Shown: one piece after another, positions 45,173 through 54,522 of the stretch
Layout of the letters: every line of letters begins with the position of its first letter
Numbering within the stretch: the stretch's first letter is position 1
NCBI RefSeq assembly: GCF_002222635.1
Contig: NZ_CP022416.1
Span: 124,001 to 188,000 of the forward strand
Length of the DNA: 64,000 nucleotides
Direction: 5' to 3'
Origin: Pseudosulfitobacter pseudonitzschiae
GTDB lineage: Bacteria; Pseudomonadota; Alphaproteobacteria; Rhodobacterales; Rhodobacteraceae
The notes under the pieces: generated by a model
Told to the model about the DNA's origin: nothing
Seen by the model: only the letters and a program-made list of their open reading frames with translations
The model's database searches: none
Position numbers and translations under genes: made by a program

Positions 45173-46140
45173 TTCAAACCCTGTGCCTGACGCCGCACCA
45201 GCCAGACCATCGCGGGCCCGCCGATCAGCGTCACACCCAGCCCGGCTTCGATGACGAGACCGGGAAAGACAAGGCGACCGGCAATATCGGCGACCAACAA
45301 CAGGGCTGCACCGCAGATGCCTGCCCGCATCATGATGGCCGAGTTTCTTGCTGCGCCCGTCATGCGTGCCATGTGGGGGGCAAGAAGTCCGATAAATGCA
45401 ATTGGACCGGCGACCATCACTGCGGCCGCACTCAGAAGGGTCGTGGCCAGAAGCCCCGCCAGCCGTATCCGTCCCACCCGCGCGCCCAAGGCCAGCGCCG
45501 TGTCCGAACCAAGTGCCAGAACATCCAGCCAGCGGGCGACCAGCAGGGCCAGCGCAAGGCCTGTAAGCGCGCAGCAGGCTCCGACGGCCAAAGTGGCAAA
45601 ACCGGTTTGATCGACCGCACCCAACGCCCAATGGCGATAGGCATCAAGCGCAAGCGGATCGAGTAGGATCAGACCTCGCAAGGCCGCATTGAGCAGGGCA
45701 GTCAGGGCAGCCCCTGCAAGCACCAGCGTGACGGGGTTGGAAGACATCGCACCGATGGACGTCACGCAAAGTGCGGCGATGCCTGCGCCAACAGCGGCGG
45801 GCACGGCCAAGGCCACAGCAGGCAATGGACCAAGCACATAGACGGTGACGACAATCGCAAAGGCGGCACCGGCGTTAAGGCCAAGCAGCCCCGGATCGGC
45901 CAGAGGATTGCGCGCAAGCGCCTGTATTGTTGTTCCGGCCACACCAAGGGCACCTCCGGCAAGAACGGCCACCAGAGTGCGTGGCAAACGCATCTCGTGC
46001 AGGACAATCGTAGCCGCATCTTTAGGGTTTGCGCCGCGTAGCCAAAGACCGAGTTCGGGCAGACCGACATCAGGCCGTGCGCCAAATAGCAGCGACGCCA
46101 GACAGAGCAGCAGCAAGCCGCACGTCAGGGTAATGCGCAA
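45169..46140 (-). CDS. Siderophore ABC transporter permease (FecCD family)
   Basis: 323 residues, about ten helices, paralogous to the gene at 44195. Signatures MRLPRTLVAVLAGGALGVAG, ARNPLADPGLLGLNAGAA, GPIAFIGLLAPHMARM. It begins 2 bases after the binding-protein stop. The pair probably forms a heterodimeric membrane channel. Confidence 0.93.
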   Translation of the reverse strand: MRITLTCGLLLLCLASLLFGARPDVGLPELGLWLRGANPKDAATIVLHEMRLPRTLVAVLAGGALGVAGTTIQALARNPLADPGLLGLNAGAAFAIVVTVYVLGPLPAVALAVPAAVGAGIAALCVTSIGAMSSNPVTLVLAGAALTALLNAALRGLILLDPLALDAYRHWALGAVDQTGFATLAVGACCALTGLALALLVARWLDVLALGSDTALALGARVGRIRLAGLLATTLLSAAAVMVAGPIAFIGLLAPHMARMTGAARNSAIMMRAGICGAALLLVADIAGRLVFPGLVIEAGLGVTLIGGPAMVWLVRRQAQGLK

Positions 46141-46142
46141 GG

Positions 46143-47108
46143 TCAGCGTGATAAACCTGCCTCCTGTACGCCGTCCACAGGGGTTGCGGGGTTACCGTCC
46201 AGCGCCTGTTCCAAAAGGGGGACAAGGCGATCAAGCGCATAAGCGATGCTCAGAGGGCTGGCATAGCTCATGGCGGCGGACAAGGTCGGGTCGGTTACGA
46301 CCTCGCGGCCTTCTGCGACTGCGTTCAGCGTATGCCGTAACGGGTAGTTTTGCGCAGCAGAGACACCGCCACCCAGATCAAGCCAGACCAGAACATCCGC
46401 ATCAAGTGGTGCAGTCAACTCCTTGTCCAATCGAAAGTAAAACCCGTCGTGCGCAAAGGCCTGTGCTGCTTGGGGCAGGCGCAGTCCAAGCCCTTCGAGG
46501 ATTTTCATACGCGCATCTTCCGGTCCATAGATCAAAGGACCATCGGGCCATGCGATCACTGCCGTCTTGCCGGCCCAATCCGGATGCGCATTGCGTATCT
46601 CGGCAAACCGGTCTTGCAAGTCGCCCGTGACCTTCAGGCCCAGTTCGGGTTGGCCCACAGCCATTGCAAAAGTGTGGGTCATCTGTTGCCATGATGCCCC
46701 GAAGTCTGATGCACCGGGCGGTGGTGGCAACACCGGCGCGATGCGAGAGAGGGCTTTGTATTGCGCATGGGTCAGCCCGGAATACATCGCGTCGATCAGA
46801 TGGGGTTTGAGCCGTGCAACCTGTTCGGCCTGAATTTCGCCCCGCAGCGGGATGGCATCAAGATGGTCGGCGACGGGAACGGCCCAGGGCCACAGCCCCC
46901 GTGCATCGCCACCATACCACACACGGTACGCGACGGGCTGAATCCCGAGGGCAAGCCAGTGATCTAAGCCGTTGAAGGACAGGGATACAATGCGCTGCGG
47001 GTCGTGAGGGATGACAGTTTGCCCCCAGACATGATTGACTACCACCGGTTCCGCCGCTGCGCGCAAAGGATGAATAAACAAACACGCGATCAAGAAAAGC
47101 CGGACCAT
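46143..47108 (-). CDS. Siderophore-binding periplasmic protein
   Basis: 321-residue solute receptor of the FhuD/TroA-like (PeriPla_BP_2) group. Signal peptide MVRLFLIACLFIHPLRAAAEP; ATG 47108 follows GTGAGGTG. Features: PQRIVSLSFNGLDHWLALGIQPVAY, HLIDAMYSGLTHAQYKALSRIAPV, WQQMTHTFAMAVGQP. First gene of the uptake operon, divergent from the AraC gene. The exact siderophore is unknown. Confidence 0.9.
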   Translation of the reverse strand: MVRLFLIACLFIHPLRAAAEPVVVNHVWGQTVIPHDPQRIVSLSFNGLDHWLALGIQPVAYRVWYGGDARGLWPWAVPVADHLDAIPLRGEIQAEQVARLKPHLIDAMYSGLTHAQYKALSRIAPVLPPPPGASDFGASWQQMTHTFAMAVGQPELGLKVTGDLQDRFAEIRNAHPDWAGKTAVIAWPDGPLIYGPEDARMKILEGLGLRLPQAAQAFAHDGFYFRLDKELTAPLDADVLVWLDLGGGVSAAQNYPLRHTLNAVAEGREVVTDPTLSAAMSYASPLSIAYALDRLVPLLEQALDGNPATPVDGVQEAGLSR

Positions 47109-47294
47109 CAACACCTCACCAGAATACTCGATGGCGCGGTATCCTGTGGCGTCCTCTCGGGGTGATACCTTAGCTGGATCGACTTCTACATGTTCGATCC
47201 TTGTCGTCAAATGGTTGACACCCCCACTGGTCCGTTTATTCAAAGCCCAAAGCAAGGGCGCTGTGCCCCAGCCATCCCGTCAAAGAGAGCTGGT

Positions 47295-48131
47295 ATGGCA
47301 TTTCACCCCCACATGTATTCCGTGACGTCCGGCATTGCCGTGCCCACCCATGCGCGAAGCCTTGTGTTCGACGACATGGCTCTTGATTATTGGGAGGTCG
47401 AGGCAAAGCAGGCCGCGCACTGTCGATACGTGTCAATCCACCCGCGCATTTCCATCTTTTTCGATAACAAGACAATCTCGCTTTCAGAGGACAAGGAACG
47501 CAGTGGGACATCTTGCGGGCTGTGTTTTGTGCCGGCCGGACTTCAGCTTTGGGGGCGCTTGCAGCAGTCAGGCAGGATCAGGCATCTGGACTTGCACATA
47601 AAACGAACGGCTTTGGCGGAGTTGACGGGCAGCCAGATCGTTCTGGCAAGGCCGCTTTTTGCGCCAGTCAGCCCCGCTGTGCATGACCTTGCGCACGAGC
47701 TGACACGGGCCTGCGATGCGGGGGATACGTCCAGGGCGTTGGCACAAAGCCTGATTCACCGTCTTGTTCAGCTTGTCTTTGATCAGGCAGACACAACAGC
47801 CCCTACGCCACCCGAAGGCATCGCCAAAGTTAAGGCGCACATTCTGAACCATCTTGATAAGCGGCTGCACATTGAAGAACTGGCAACGCTGGCAGATCTG
47901 TCGCGTACGCAGTTCATTCGCCGGTTCAAATCCGAAACGGGCCAGTCCACCCATCAGTGGATCATACAACAGCGTATCCAGTTGGCCCAAAGTCTTGTTT
48001 CAGAAGGGGTCAGTCTGGTTGAAGTGGCAACGCGCGCCGGTTTTTCCGATCAGGCCCACCTGAACCGCGCGTTCAAGTCCGCAACAGGCGTGCCACCGGG
48101 CGTTTGGGCCAGGCTCGGGAATTCGCGATAA
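47295..48131 (+). CDS. AraC-family transcriptional regulator
   Basis: 278-residue regulator from ATG 47295; an ATG at 47190 would add 35 residues. C-terminal double HTH (IEELATLADLSRTQFIRRFKSETGQS and SLVEVATRAGFSDQAHLNRAFKSATGVPPG). The N-terminal half is probably ligand-binding. It lies between divergent siderophore uptake genes and directly before the TonB receptor; PchR-like siderophore-responsive activators have the same placement, so a similar role is inferred. Confidence 0.88.
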   Translation: MAFHPHMYSVTSGIAVPTHARSLVFDDMALDYWEVEAKQAAHCRYVSIHPRISIFFDNKTISLSEDKERSGTSCGLCFVPAGLQLWGRLQQSGRIRHLDLHIKRTALAELTGSQIVLARPLFAPVSPAVHDLAHELTRACDAGDTSRALAQSLIHRLVQLVFDQADTTAPTPPEGIAKVKAHILNHLDKRLHIEELATLADLSRTQFIRRFKSETGQSTHQWIIQQRIQLAQSLVSEGVSLVEVATRAGFSDQAHLNRAFKSATGVPPGVWARLGNSR

Positions 48132-48230
48132 ACGGTCCGATTCTTCAATACTAAATTCCCGACTATTTTTATCTGCTACTCAGATTGCGCGTATTGCCAT
48201 TACATCCGCGCTTAGGATTCGGGGACCAAG

Positions 48231-50372
48231 ATGAAAAACAGAACAAACGCATACAGCACTGTATCACGCCTGACACTTACCACCGTTCTGTTCAGCATGG
48301 TTGCACCGGCTGTATTCTCACAAACCGCTGATGATTTTGTTGACCTCGGCACGTTGGTGCTGCGCAATCAAGAAAATGCCACTGGTCCGGTTGGTGACGA
48401 CACGAACCCGCCCACTGTGACCGGCACCAAATCTCCGGTCACGGTCAATCAGGTGCCCCAATCGGTTAGTATTCTGGGGCAAGATGACCTTGAGCGTTTC
48501 AACGCCACGCGGGTCAGTGAAACACTGCGCTATACTGCCGGTGTCACAACCGATGTTTTTGGCAATGACACGGATTATGACTGGCTTCGCATTCGCGGGT
48601 TTCAGGCCGACCAAACGGGCATCTACCTCGACAATGCGCAGAACCTTTCGTTTGCCTTCGGATCGTTCTTTATTGATCCCGTCACGCTTGAGCGCATCGA
48701 AGTGTTGCGCGGTCCATCTTCGGCACTTTATGGCGGTTCGAATCCGGGTGGGATCGTCAACTATGTTTCCAAACGCCCCGGCGATCGGGTGCGCGAACTG
48801 ACGTTCGGGATCAATGACGCCGCAGCCGGTTGGGTCGAGTTCGACTATGGCGACGAAATCGCACCCGGTCGCGCCTATCGTTTCACGGGCCGCATCGAGG
48901 CCGGTGACAAATATGATGCCTTCAACAGCGGAGTGCGCGGCACATTTGCGCCGTCTTTCAAATTCACGACAGACGGAGGCACCGAAGTGACCCTGTTGGG
49001 GAACTTCCACTATGCCGATGAACAGCACAGCGGCAGCAGCTTCTTGCCCTATGCAGGCACGGTGACTGAAACTGCCGAATTCGGCTTTATTGACCCTGAC
49101 GCAAACTTTTCCGATCCCGACTGGGACCAGTATCTGCGCAAGCAAGCCTCTGTATCGGCCATCGTCGAGCATGAGCTCGACAATGGGTTTACCTTTACTG
49201 GGATCGCGCGTCTGGGTGTCGCAAGCGTGGAAGAGCGGTATTTCTATCCATTCGGCTATGACGGATTTTCACCGACGCCCGTAGATGCGGACGGCACATT
49301 GGCATTGATCGCGTTCGAACATGACACGCTGGTGCGCACCGCCCAAACCGATCTGCGATACTACGGAACCGTCGAGACAGGGACCATCACGCATGATTTG
49401 CTGTTTGGTCTGGATGCACGTTTCTACGAAATAGACGAGGTGCAGGCGTCAAACTTCACCGATACCAATACCGTCGTGAATCCGACAAACCCGGGCACGC
49501 CGACACTTAATCCACCCTATCAGGACGCGGTGACACACCAACGGCAGGTCGGCCTGTATTTTCAGGACCAACTGCGTTGGGGTGACGGGTGGATCGGCAC
49601 GGCCAACCTGCGACATGATTTTGTTTCGACCGAACAGGACGGAGCGGCCGGATTTTCGCGCGATGACAGTGTCACCTCTTATCGGGTGGCCCTGGCGCGC
49701 GAACTCTCCAATGGTTTCACGCCTTACGCTTCTTATGCGAGCTTTTTCAATCCGCTCATTGACTCGCCCGCCAGTGGCGTGACCGAACCCGAAACAGGCG
49801 AGCAAATCGAGCTTGGGTTCAAGTGGGCCCCTACGGAGAGCAACTTTGCCCTCTCTGCCGCCACCTTCCAGATTGATCGCAACAATGTCGTCACCGGCGC
49901 ATTCCCCAACTTTGACCAGTTGGGCACCGTCCGGTCGCGCGGCTTTGAATTGGAGGGCGAATACGACTTTGGCAACGGTTTCCGCCTTCAGGGTGCGGCG
50001 ACGATGCTCGACGTTGAAGTTACTGCCGACAGCGACGCCACCCTGATCGGCACCACACCGACGCTGATCCCGGAAACACAGGTGTCCCTGTTGGGAACAT
50101 ACAGGTTCTCGGGGGGTCTGAGCGGTCTGGAAATGGGCGTTGGGGTGCGCATGATCGGCGACAGCTTTGCCGACGCGGCCAATACGCTTGCAGTTCCCAG
50201 CAACACCCTTGTCGATCTGTTTGCAACCTACGAAATGAGAAGTGGACTGGTGGCGAATTTCGCTGTCACGAATGCTGGTGATAAGCGGCATGTCACCGGG
50301 TGCCAGACCCAGTTCGTTTGCTCATATGGGTCGGGTCGGGAAATCAGCATGTCTGTGACATCAAGCTGGTAA
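48231..50372 (+). CDS. TonB-dependent siderophore receptor
   Basis: 713-residue outer-membrane receptor. N-terminal signal (LTLTTVLFSMVAPAVFSQ), plug domain (about 55-200: PVTVNQVPQSVSILGQDDLERF, LRIRGFQADQTGIYLDN, IEVLRGPSSALYGGSNPGGIVNYVSKRP), then the 22-strand barrel ending with a terminal Trp (MSVTSSW). A TonB box cannot be fixed with certainty; LGTLVL after the signal is a candidate. Brings ferric siderophore into the periplasm for the ABC importer at 43435-47108. Confidence 0.95.
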   Translation: MKNRTNAYSTVSRLTLTTVLFSMVAPAVFSQTADDFVDLGTLVLRNQENATGPVGDDTNPPTVTGTKSPVTVNQVPQSVSILGQDDLERFNATRVSETLRYTAGVTTDVFGNDTDYDWLRIRGFQADQTGIYLDNAQNLSFAFGSFFIDPVTLERIEVLRGPSSALYGGSNPGGIVNYVSKRPGDRVRELTFGINDAAAGWVEFDYGDEIAPGRAYRFTGRIEAGDKYDAFNSGVRGTFAPSFKFTTDGGTEVTLLGNFHYADEQHSGSSFLPYAGTVTETAEFGFIDPDANFSDPDWDQYLRKQASVSAIVEHELDNGFTFTGIARLGVASVEERYFYPFGYDGFSPTPVDADGTLALIAFEHDTLVRTAQTDLRYYGTVETGTITHDLLFGLDARFYEIDEVQASNFTDTNTVVNPTNPGTPTLNPPYQDAVTHQRQVGLYFQDQLRWGDGWIGTANLRHDFVSTEQDGAAGFSRDDSVTSYRVALARELSNGFTPYASYASFFNPLIDSPASGVTEPETGEQIELGFKWAPTESNFALSAATFQIDRNNVVTGAFPNFDQLGTVRSRGFELEGEYDFGNGFRLQGAATMLDVEVTADSDATLIGTTPTLIPETQVSLLGTYRFSGGLSGLEMGVGVRMIGDSFADAANTLAVPSNTLVDLFATYEMRSGLVANFAVTNAGDKRHVTGCQTQFVCSYGSGREISMSVTSSW

Positions 50373-50634
50373 TTCGGTTGTTCCGGCGGTCGGTGATGAA
50401 TGAGCTGAAGAACCGCGGCTCTGTAAGCTAAAATGCACCTAGGCGACTGCAATAATCGCTTTCGACGGTCCAATAAGAAAATGCCAACCGCTTCACACTG
50501 GTGCGTGGATGAAACATCAAGCAGGCCCGTTTTTGCTGCGCCGGTTGTCGGGACGGTGTCGGTTCCCGACTGGGAAATTCCGGTGTGTTCAGGTACCGAA
50601 AGCGAAGACATTCCAAATTTGAAAGGCGCACTGC

Positions 50635-52338
50635 ATGCTTCGGCAGTTCTTTGAATACTATCGCCCGTGGAAGGCGCTTTTCTGGCTGGATTTTGGATGC
50701 GCGGTCATTTCCGGCCTGCTTGAGCTTGTCTTTCCTTTGGCAATCAAGGTGTTCATTGACGTGCTTTTGCCCAATGGCGATCTGGGGCTTACCCTGCTGG
50801 CCGCCGCTGGATTGTTGGTAATCTATCTGTTGAATGCCGGATTGATGACCATCGTGATCTATTGGGGGCACATGCTGGGCATCAACATCGAAACAGAAAT
50901 GCGGCGGCGGGCATTTGCGCATTTTCAGCGGCTGTCCTTTTCCTATTTCGACAAGATGCGGACCGGCAAACTCGTTGCCCGTGTAACCCGTGATCTGGAA
51001 GAAATCGGCGAGGTTGCACATCACGGTCCCGAAGATCTGTTTATCGCGGTAATGACATTTGTCGGTGCGTTTGCCTTGATGATGACCATCAACGTGGAAC
51101 TGGCGTTGATCACGGCGGCGATTGTCCCTGCCTGCGTTGTCATTGTCGCTGTGTTCGGCGGTCGGATGACGCGCACGTGGCGGGCGATTTATGCGCGGGT
51201 TGCGGATTTCAACGTGCGGCTGGAAGAGAACATCGGTGGTATCCGCGTGGTTCAGGCCTTTGCAAATGAAGGCCACGAAGCGGCGCTGTTTGCAGAAGAC
51301 AACAACCGCTACCGCGAGACGAAATTGTCGGCCTACAAGCTTATGGCAGGGTCGTCGGCGCTGAACTACATGGGGATGCGTCTGATTCAGGTTGTCGTTA
51401 TGGTGACGGGCGCCGGGTTTGTGTTGAATGAATCGCTGACGACCGGTGGTTTCGTGGCGTTTTTGCTGCTGGTCACTGTGTTTTTCCGTCCACTGGACAA
51501 GATTGCTGCAGTCATCGAAACCTATCCTCGGGGCATCGCGGGGTTTCGCCGGTATCTTGAGTTGATGGAGACCGAACCCGACGTGGCGGATGCCCAAGAT
51601 GCAGTTGTTGCACCTGCGTTCGAAGGTGCCGTTAAATTCGAAGGTGTCACCTTTGACTACGGGCAGGGACGGCCCGTGTTGAAAGGCATAACGCTGGACG
51701 TACGCCCGGGTGAAAAAATGGCTTTTGTTGGCCAGTCGGGGGCAGGCAAGACGACCCTACTTGCCTTGGTGCCACGATTCTATGACCCGCAAGCAGGGCG
51801 GATCACGATCGACGATCTGGATGTTGCCAGTGTTACGCTGAACTCGCTTCGCAGTCAGATCGGGATTGTCAGTCAGGATGTGTTTCTTTTTGGCGGAACA
51901 TTGCGCGAAAACATTGCCTATGGCCGGTTGGACGCAAACGAAGACGATATTGTGGATGCGGCCGCCAAAGCACAGCTTGCCGATATGATTGCACAAATGC
52001 CCGACGGGCTTGATACGGTTGTTGGCGAACGCGGTGTCAGCCTGTCTGGCGGACAAAAACAACGGGTCGCCATCGCTCGGATATTTCTTAAGAATCCGCC
52101 AATTCTTATTCTGGATGAGGCAACATCGGCACTGGACACCCAGACCGAACGCCAGATTCAGGCCGCGTTGGATGCGCTGTCTGAAAACCGGACGACGCTT
52201 ATCATCGCGCACCGTCTGGACACAATCCGCAATGCAGACCGGATTGCCGTGATGCAGGACGGGATGATTGTTGAAACAGGAACACATTCCGAACTGAGCA
52301 AATCTTTTGGCCACTACGCCGGGCTTGCAAATACTTAA
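50635..52338 (+). CDS. ABC transporter, fused permease/ATPase
   Basis: 567-residue half-transporter of the ABCB/MsbA type: six-helix membrane domain (about 1-300), then an ATPase with Walker A GQSGAGKTTLLALV, signature LSGGQKQRVAIARIF and Walker B ILILDEATSALD. Members of this class beside siderophore receptors export or import siderophores (IrtAB-like); the direction cannot be told from sequence. It follows the receptor by about 260 bases and likely belongs to the same regulon. Confidence 0.9.
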   Translation: MLRQFFEYYRPWKALFWLDFGCAVISGLLELVFPLAIKVFIDVLLPNGDLGLTLLAAAGLLVIYLLNAGLMTIVIYWGHMLGINIETEMRRRAFAHFQRLSFSYFDKMRTGKLVARVTRDLEEIGEVAHHGPEDLFIAVMTFVGAFALMMTINVELALITAAIVPACVVIVAVFGGRMTRTWRAIYARVADFNVRLEENIGGIRVVQAFANEGHEAALFAEDNNRYRETKLSAYKLMAGSSALNYMGMRLIQVVVMVTGAGFVLNESLTTGGFVAFLLLVTVFFRPLDKIAAVIETYPRGIAGFRRYLELMETEPDVADAQDAVVAPAFEGAVKFEGVTFDYGQGRPVLKGITLDVRPGEKMAFVGQSGAGKTTLLALVPRFYDPQAGRITIDDLDVASVTLNSLRSQIGIVSQDVFLFGGTLRENIAYGRLDANEDDIVDAAAKAQLADMIAQMPDGLDTVVGERGVSLSGGQKQRVAIARIFLKNPPILILDEATSALDTQTERQIQAALDALSENRTTLIIAHRLDTIRNADRIAVMQDGMIVETGTHSELSKSFGHYAGLANT

Positions 52339-52467
52339 AGGCAGCAGTTCTGACGGTAGTATCAGCGTTGCGTGTGCAGTACCGCCGCTGCACGCCAATC
52401 TTAAACAGCATATTTTTTTGCTTTTCTTGCCCCGGTGTCTAAACTGAAAGGGTGCCATTACAGGCAC

Positions 52468-54471
52468 ATGGCACGACGAAAGTTTTCAACGATGTTATTG
52501 AGATCGTTTTTTGCTGTTTTCTTTGTTTGCACATTTGCAACAGCGACATTGGCGGAATCGCCGGTGGCCAAAGAGTGGAAAGACGCTCTGGGTGGTCTGG
52601 GCTGCGAAGGTATCTACGAACTTTCCACACCGTCGCATGAAACCATATGGCTGGTCGCATCGACATTCTCGGGTGTCAGTTTAGTTGAGATGGGCAAAAA
52701 TGCCGGCTTCGAAGATCTGACGGAATTCATCACCACAGGCACAAGCATCGACCAGGTGCGCGACAAGGATAGCGTGTTGGAACGCTTGCTCGCCGGAACA
52801 CCGCAATCCACGCAAAACTTGCGCAACGAGGTGGCCGCACATGGCGCGCGGCTCTGTCCGGTACTGTCCTATGTGATCAGCGCAGGATACCAAGAGACGG
52901 GCCGTTTGCAAATTACCGAACGGGACTATTGGCAGCCACATTCGGAACTTGCCCAAAGCGTTCTGGTTTTGCGCGGGTGTGCGGAACTTGGGGTTGATGG
53001 TTTTTTTGGACCGTCCAGCCGCAGCGTATGGAACACAACCGGATTGCCGTTAACTGCGGGGGTTTTGCCAACACCCGGTGATACTGTGCGCCTCGCCGCC
53101 TCGCCGCAGGCATGTGGTTTTACGGGCAGCCTTGTCGAAACGGTCGCGGTGATGGGCCAATGCCGCCAAGGGCGAGGAGGGCCTGTTCACTCGGCACGGC
53201 TGGGGGCCGAGTTGGGCGCGCTGGTCTTGGCCAGCTCGGGCCAGCCATTGCAGCGGGTCCAACGTGTCTTTGATCATTGCGAGCCTCAATACGCCTGGAA
53301 CCTTGGCTTAACAGCAGAGGCCATTGCCGCCATGACCGAAGGATTGCAATTTCCAAGCGATAAGTACGCAGATTTAGCCGCCGTTGCGGACCAGATTATT
53401 GACCTGATGAAGGTCGATGAGCCGTGGCACGAGGCCGACGCCCGCGACTTGTTCGGGGGTGCAGGCAGATTGCTGTGGGAACGGCATGGCGTGTCAACGC
53501 TTGGGCGGTTCGGGCTTTTGTTGTTGGAGAAATCCGGGTTACCTGCGGGGAACGGTTTGATGGACAACCTGCGGACAAGCACCCTGAGCGCAGATGAAAT
53601 CGCGTATTTTCTGTCGGCCTATGCCGGATCAACACTGCAACTCCAAAACCAGATGATCACGTCACGACCTTGGGATGAATCAGGGCATGATCGCTTGCGG
53701 ACTGCGGGTTTTCTGAAGTTGGACGTGTTTTTACCGTTGGAGGAAGTTCACTATTTCCTGCAGTTCGCGGGCGAGATGGAGGCATCTGCCTTGCTGCAAC
53801 AAGAAGCGTTGCGGGGAGAGTATCCGCAACTGAATTACGCTTTTGCCGCGCTGGTGCTGGAAGGGTTCACCCCCGATGGTCGCAACGACGAATTGGCGCG
53901 CAGACATTTGCGGGCAGCCGCGCAAAACGGTCATGCGCCGTCACAGTTGCGGCTGGCGATGATGTTGAAATACGGACAGGGAGGTGACCGTGACCCAGAA
54001 GGTGCGCAGACCCTGTTGCGACAAGCTGCGCAAGGCGAAGAGCCATCGGCGCAATTGTTGCTGGCCGAAGGGTTCGAACAGGGTGACCCCGATGCAGTTG
54101 CGTGGGCGCAAGCCGAAACACTTTATCGCGACGCGATTAACGCTTTGCCGCCCGAAACAGCAGCAGATGTTATCCGCACAAAATTGATCGCTGGCGGGCC
54201 GTTTTGGCAAACTGACGGTCCGGGCCAGCGGTTGCTTGAAGATTGGGCACTGGCAGCGGTGGCGCGTGCCGACGACACCGAGGAGATGACGGAAAGGCGG
54301 CGCAATTGGCGTGTCTTTGCGGGCCGGATGGGTGACCATTTTGCAGATACCAAAAGCGGGATGTTGTTGGATCTGGCGCGGGCGGCGCAATGGTGGCGAT
54401 TGGCTGGCACGGACGGCAGTTGGAAATATGCGCCGGTCCAGGACAAGTTGCTGGCGCTGTTGCTGACGTGA
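52468..54471 (+). CDS. Exported Sel1-repeat protein, upstream part of CHAT locus
   Basis: 667 residues from ATG 52468, ending at a TGA that is in the same frame as the following CHAT protein. N-terminal signal (MLLRSFFAVFFVCTFATATLA). Around residues 170-185 GVDGFFGPSSRSVWN resembles a peptidoglycan-binding repeat. Sel1-like repeats lie at about 480-560 (ARRHLRAAAQNGHAPSQLRLAMM, AQTLLRQAAQGEEPSAQLLLAEGF). No catalytic site seen. Coding-like sequence continues past the stop (PELASDPAEIANLLEG), so this may be the first half of one ~1,520-codon protein broken by TGA, or a separate gene. The ABC transporter upstream is on the same strand, 129 bases away. Confidence 0.75.
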   Translation: MARRKFSTMLLRSFFAVFFVCTFATATLAESPVAKEWKDALGGLGCEGIYELSTPSHETIWLVASTFSGVSLVEMGKNAGFEDLTEFITTGTSIDQVRDKDSVLERLLAGTPQSTQNLRNEVAAHGARLCPVLSYVISAGYQETGRLQITERDYWQPHSELAQSVLVLRGCAELGVDGFFGPSSRSVWNTTGLPLTAGVLPTPGDTVRLAASPQACGFTGSLVETVAVMGQCRQGRGGPVHSARLGAELGALVLASSGQPLQRVQRVFDHCEPQYAWNLGLTAEAIAAMTEGLQFPSDKYADLAAVADQIIDLMKVDEPWHEADARDLFGGAGRLLWERHGVSTLGRFGLLLLEKSGLPAGNGLMDNLRTSTLSADEIAYFLSAYAGSTLQLQNQMITSRPWDESGHDRLRTAGFLKLDVFLPLEEVHYFLQFAGEMEASALLQQEALRGEYPQLNYAFAALVLEGFTPDGRNDELARRHLRAAAQNGHAPSQLRLAMMLKYGQGGDRDPEGAQTLLRQAAQGEEPSAQLLLAEGFEQGDPDAVAWAQAETLYRDAINALPPETAADVIRTKLIAGGPFWQTDGPGQRLLEDWALAAVARADDTEEMTERRRNWRVFAGRMGDHFADTKSGMLLDLARAAQWWRLAGTDGSWKYAPVQDKLLALLLT

Positions 54472-54522
54472 CCGGAACTTGCCTCTGATCCAGCGGAAAT
54501 CGCCAACCTGCTCGAAGGATCT

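Noticed and set aside
44195-45631. 478-residue permease with long N-terminus
   Set aside because: The first ~150 residues are a shadow of the neighbouring permease; ATG 45172 in an ATGA overlap gives the normal length.
54469-54510. Selenocysteine at the in-frame TGA
   Set aside because: No convincing SECIS-like stem-loop directly after the TGA, and no Cys- or Sec-type redox motif at this position.
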